Shown: piece after piece, positions 13,835 through 13,881 of the stretch | Numbering within the stretch: the stretch's first letter is position 1 | Layout: every line of letters starts with the position of its first letter | Source of the DNA: Lachnospiraceae bacterium | GTDB taxonomy: Bacteria; Bacillota; Clostridia; Lachnospirales; Lachnospiraceae | Length of the DNA: 13,881 nt | Reading direction: 5' to 3' | Assembly (NCBI GenBank): GCA_009774345.1 | Contig: VSNR01000117.1 | Location: forward strand, 1 to 13,881 | The notes under the pieces: generated by a model | Seen by the model: only the letters and a program-made list of their open reading frames with translations | Databases searched by the model: none | What the model was told of the DNA's origin: nothing | Translations under genes and position numbers: made by a program

Positions 13835-13881
13835 GAAGCCAGTGAATCCTCATAGGTTCCTGACGTATCTTGTTGGTTCCG

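Noticed and set aside
13723..13845. 40-residue plus-strand frame from GTG 13723
   Set aside because: It overlaps the promoter and the 10-codon frame, lacks a ribosome site and resembles no family I know.
1..13881. CRISPR arrays, tRNA or rRNA genes, intact insertion sequences
   Set aside because: No regularly spaced repeats, cloverleaf or rRNA-like segments, and no transposase frame were seen.

Overview
The window looks like chromosomal DNA of a Clostridia-class Firmicute, most likely a Lachnospiraceae member; the genus cannot be fixed from the sequence. Evidence: a SCIFF ranthipeptide gene with its radical SAM maturase beside a fused SecD-SecF gene (a Clostridia signature), strong AGGAGG-type ribosome binding sites, extended -10 promoters, a class A PBP of clostridial architecture, and moderate GC that falls sharply in the last ~850 bases.

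Layout. (1) 1-1250: a secreted GH25 muramidase with a C-terminal SH3-like region, its promoter followed at once by a 16-bp inverted repeat. (2) 1297-8500: a long plus-strand gene string of scfA (SCIFF precursor), scfB (maturase), secDF, a TraX-like membrane protein, an acyl-ACP thioesterase and recJ. Several junctions are tight or overlapping (scfB/secDF 15 bases, traX/thioesterase 11 bases, thioesterase/recJ ATGA overlap). Hairpins sit between scfA and scfB and between secDF and traX, so expression is probably stepped along the string. (3) 8501-8752: an intergenic region between convergent genes, with a TTGACA element, a C-rich stretch and two back-to-back 20-bp hairpins. I read it as a candidate small RNA plus a bidirectional terminator. 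Its six-C tract is complementary over 8 nt to the unusual six-G Shine-Dalgarno of the upstream traX-like gene. (4) 8753-11416 (minus): a large bifunctional penicillin-binding protein, divergent from (5) a YigZ/IMPACT-family gene (11599-12270). (6) 12271-13881: a degraded region. It holds a 5'-truncated SpoIID-like/peptidoglycan-binding gene on the minus strand, joined to AT-rich DNA with a doubly truncated AAA ATPase/DUF4143 remnant on the plus strand, then promoter and start-codon fragments without a full gene.

How the genes work together: the scf genes make a thioether-crosslinked six-cysteine peptide, and secDF supports Sec export. The muramidase, PBP and truncated SpoIID-like protein are cell-wall functions. 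RecJ and YigZ are housekeeping. The most notable items are the candidate sRNA with a possible target in the same window, the non-terminator hairpin setting scfA apart from scfB, and the mosaic, decaying right end. I see no CRISPR array, tRNA, rRNA or intact mobile element.
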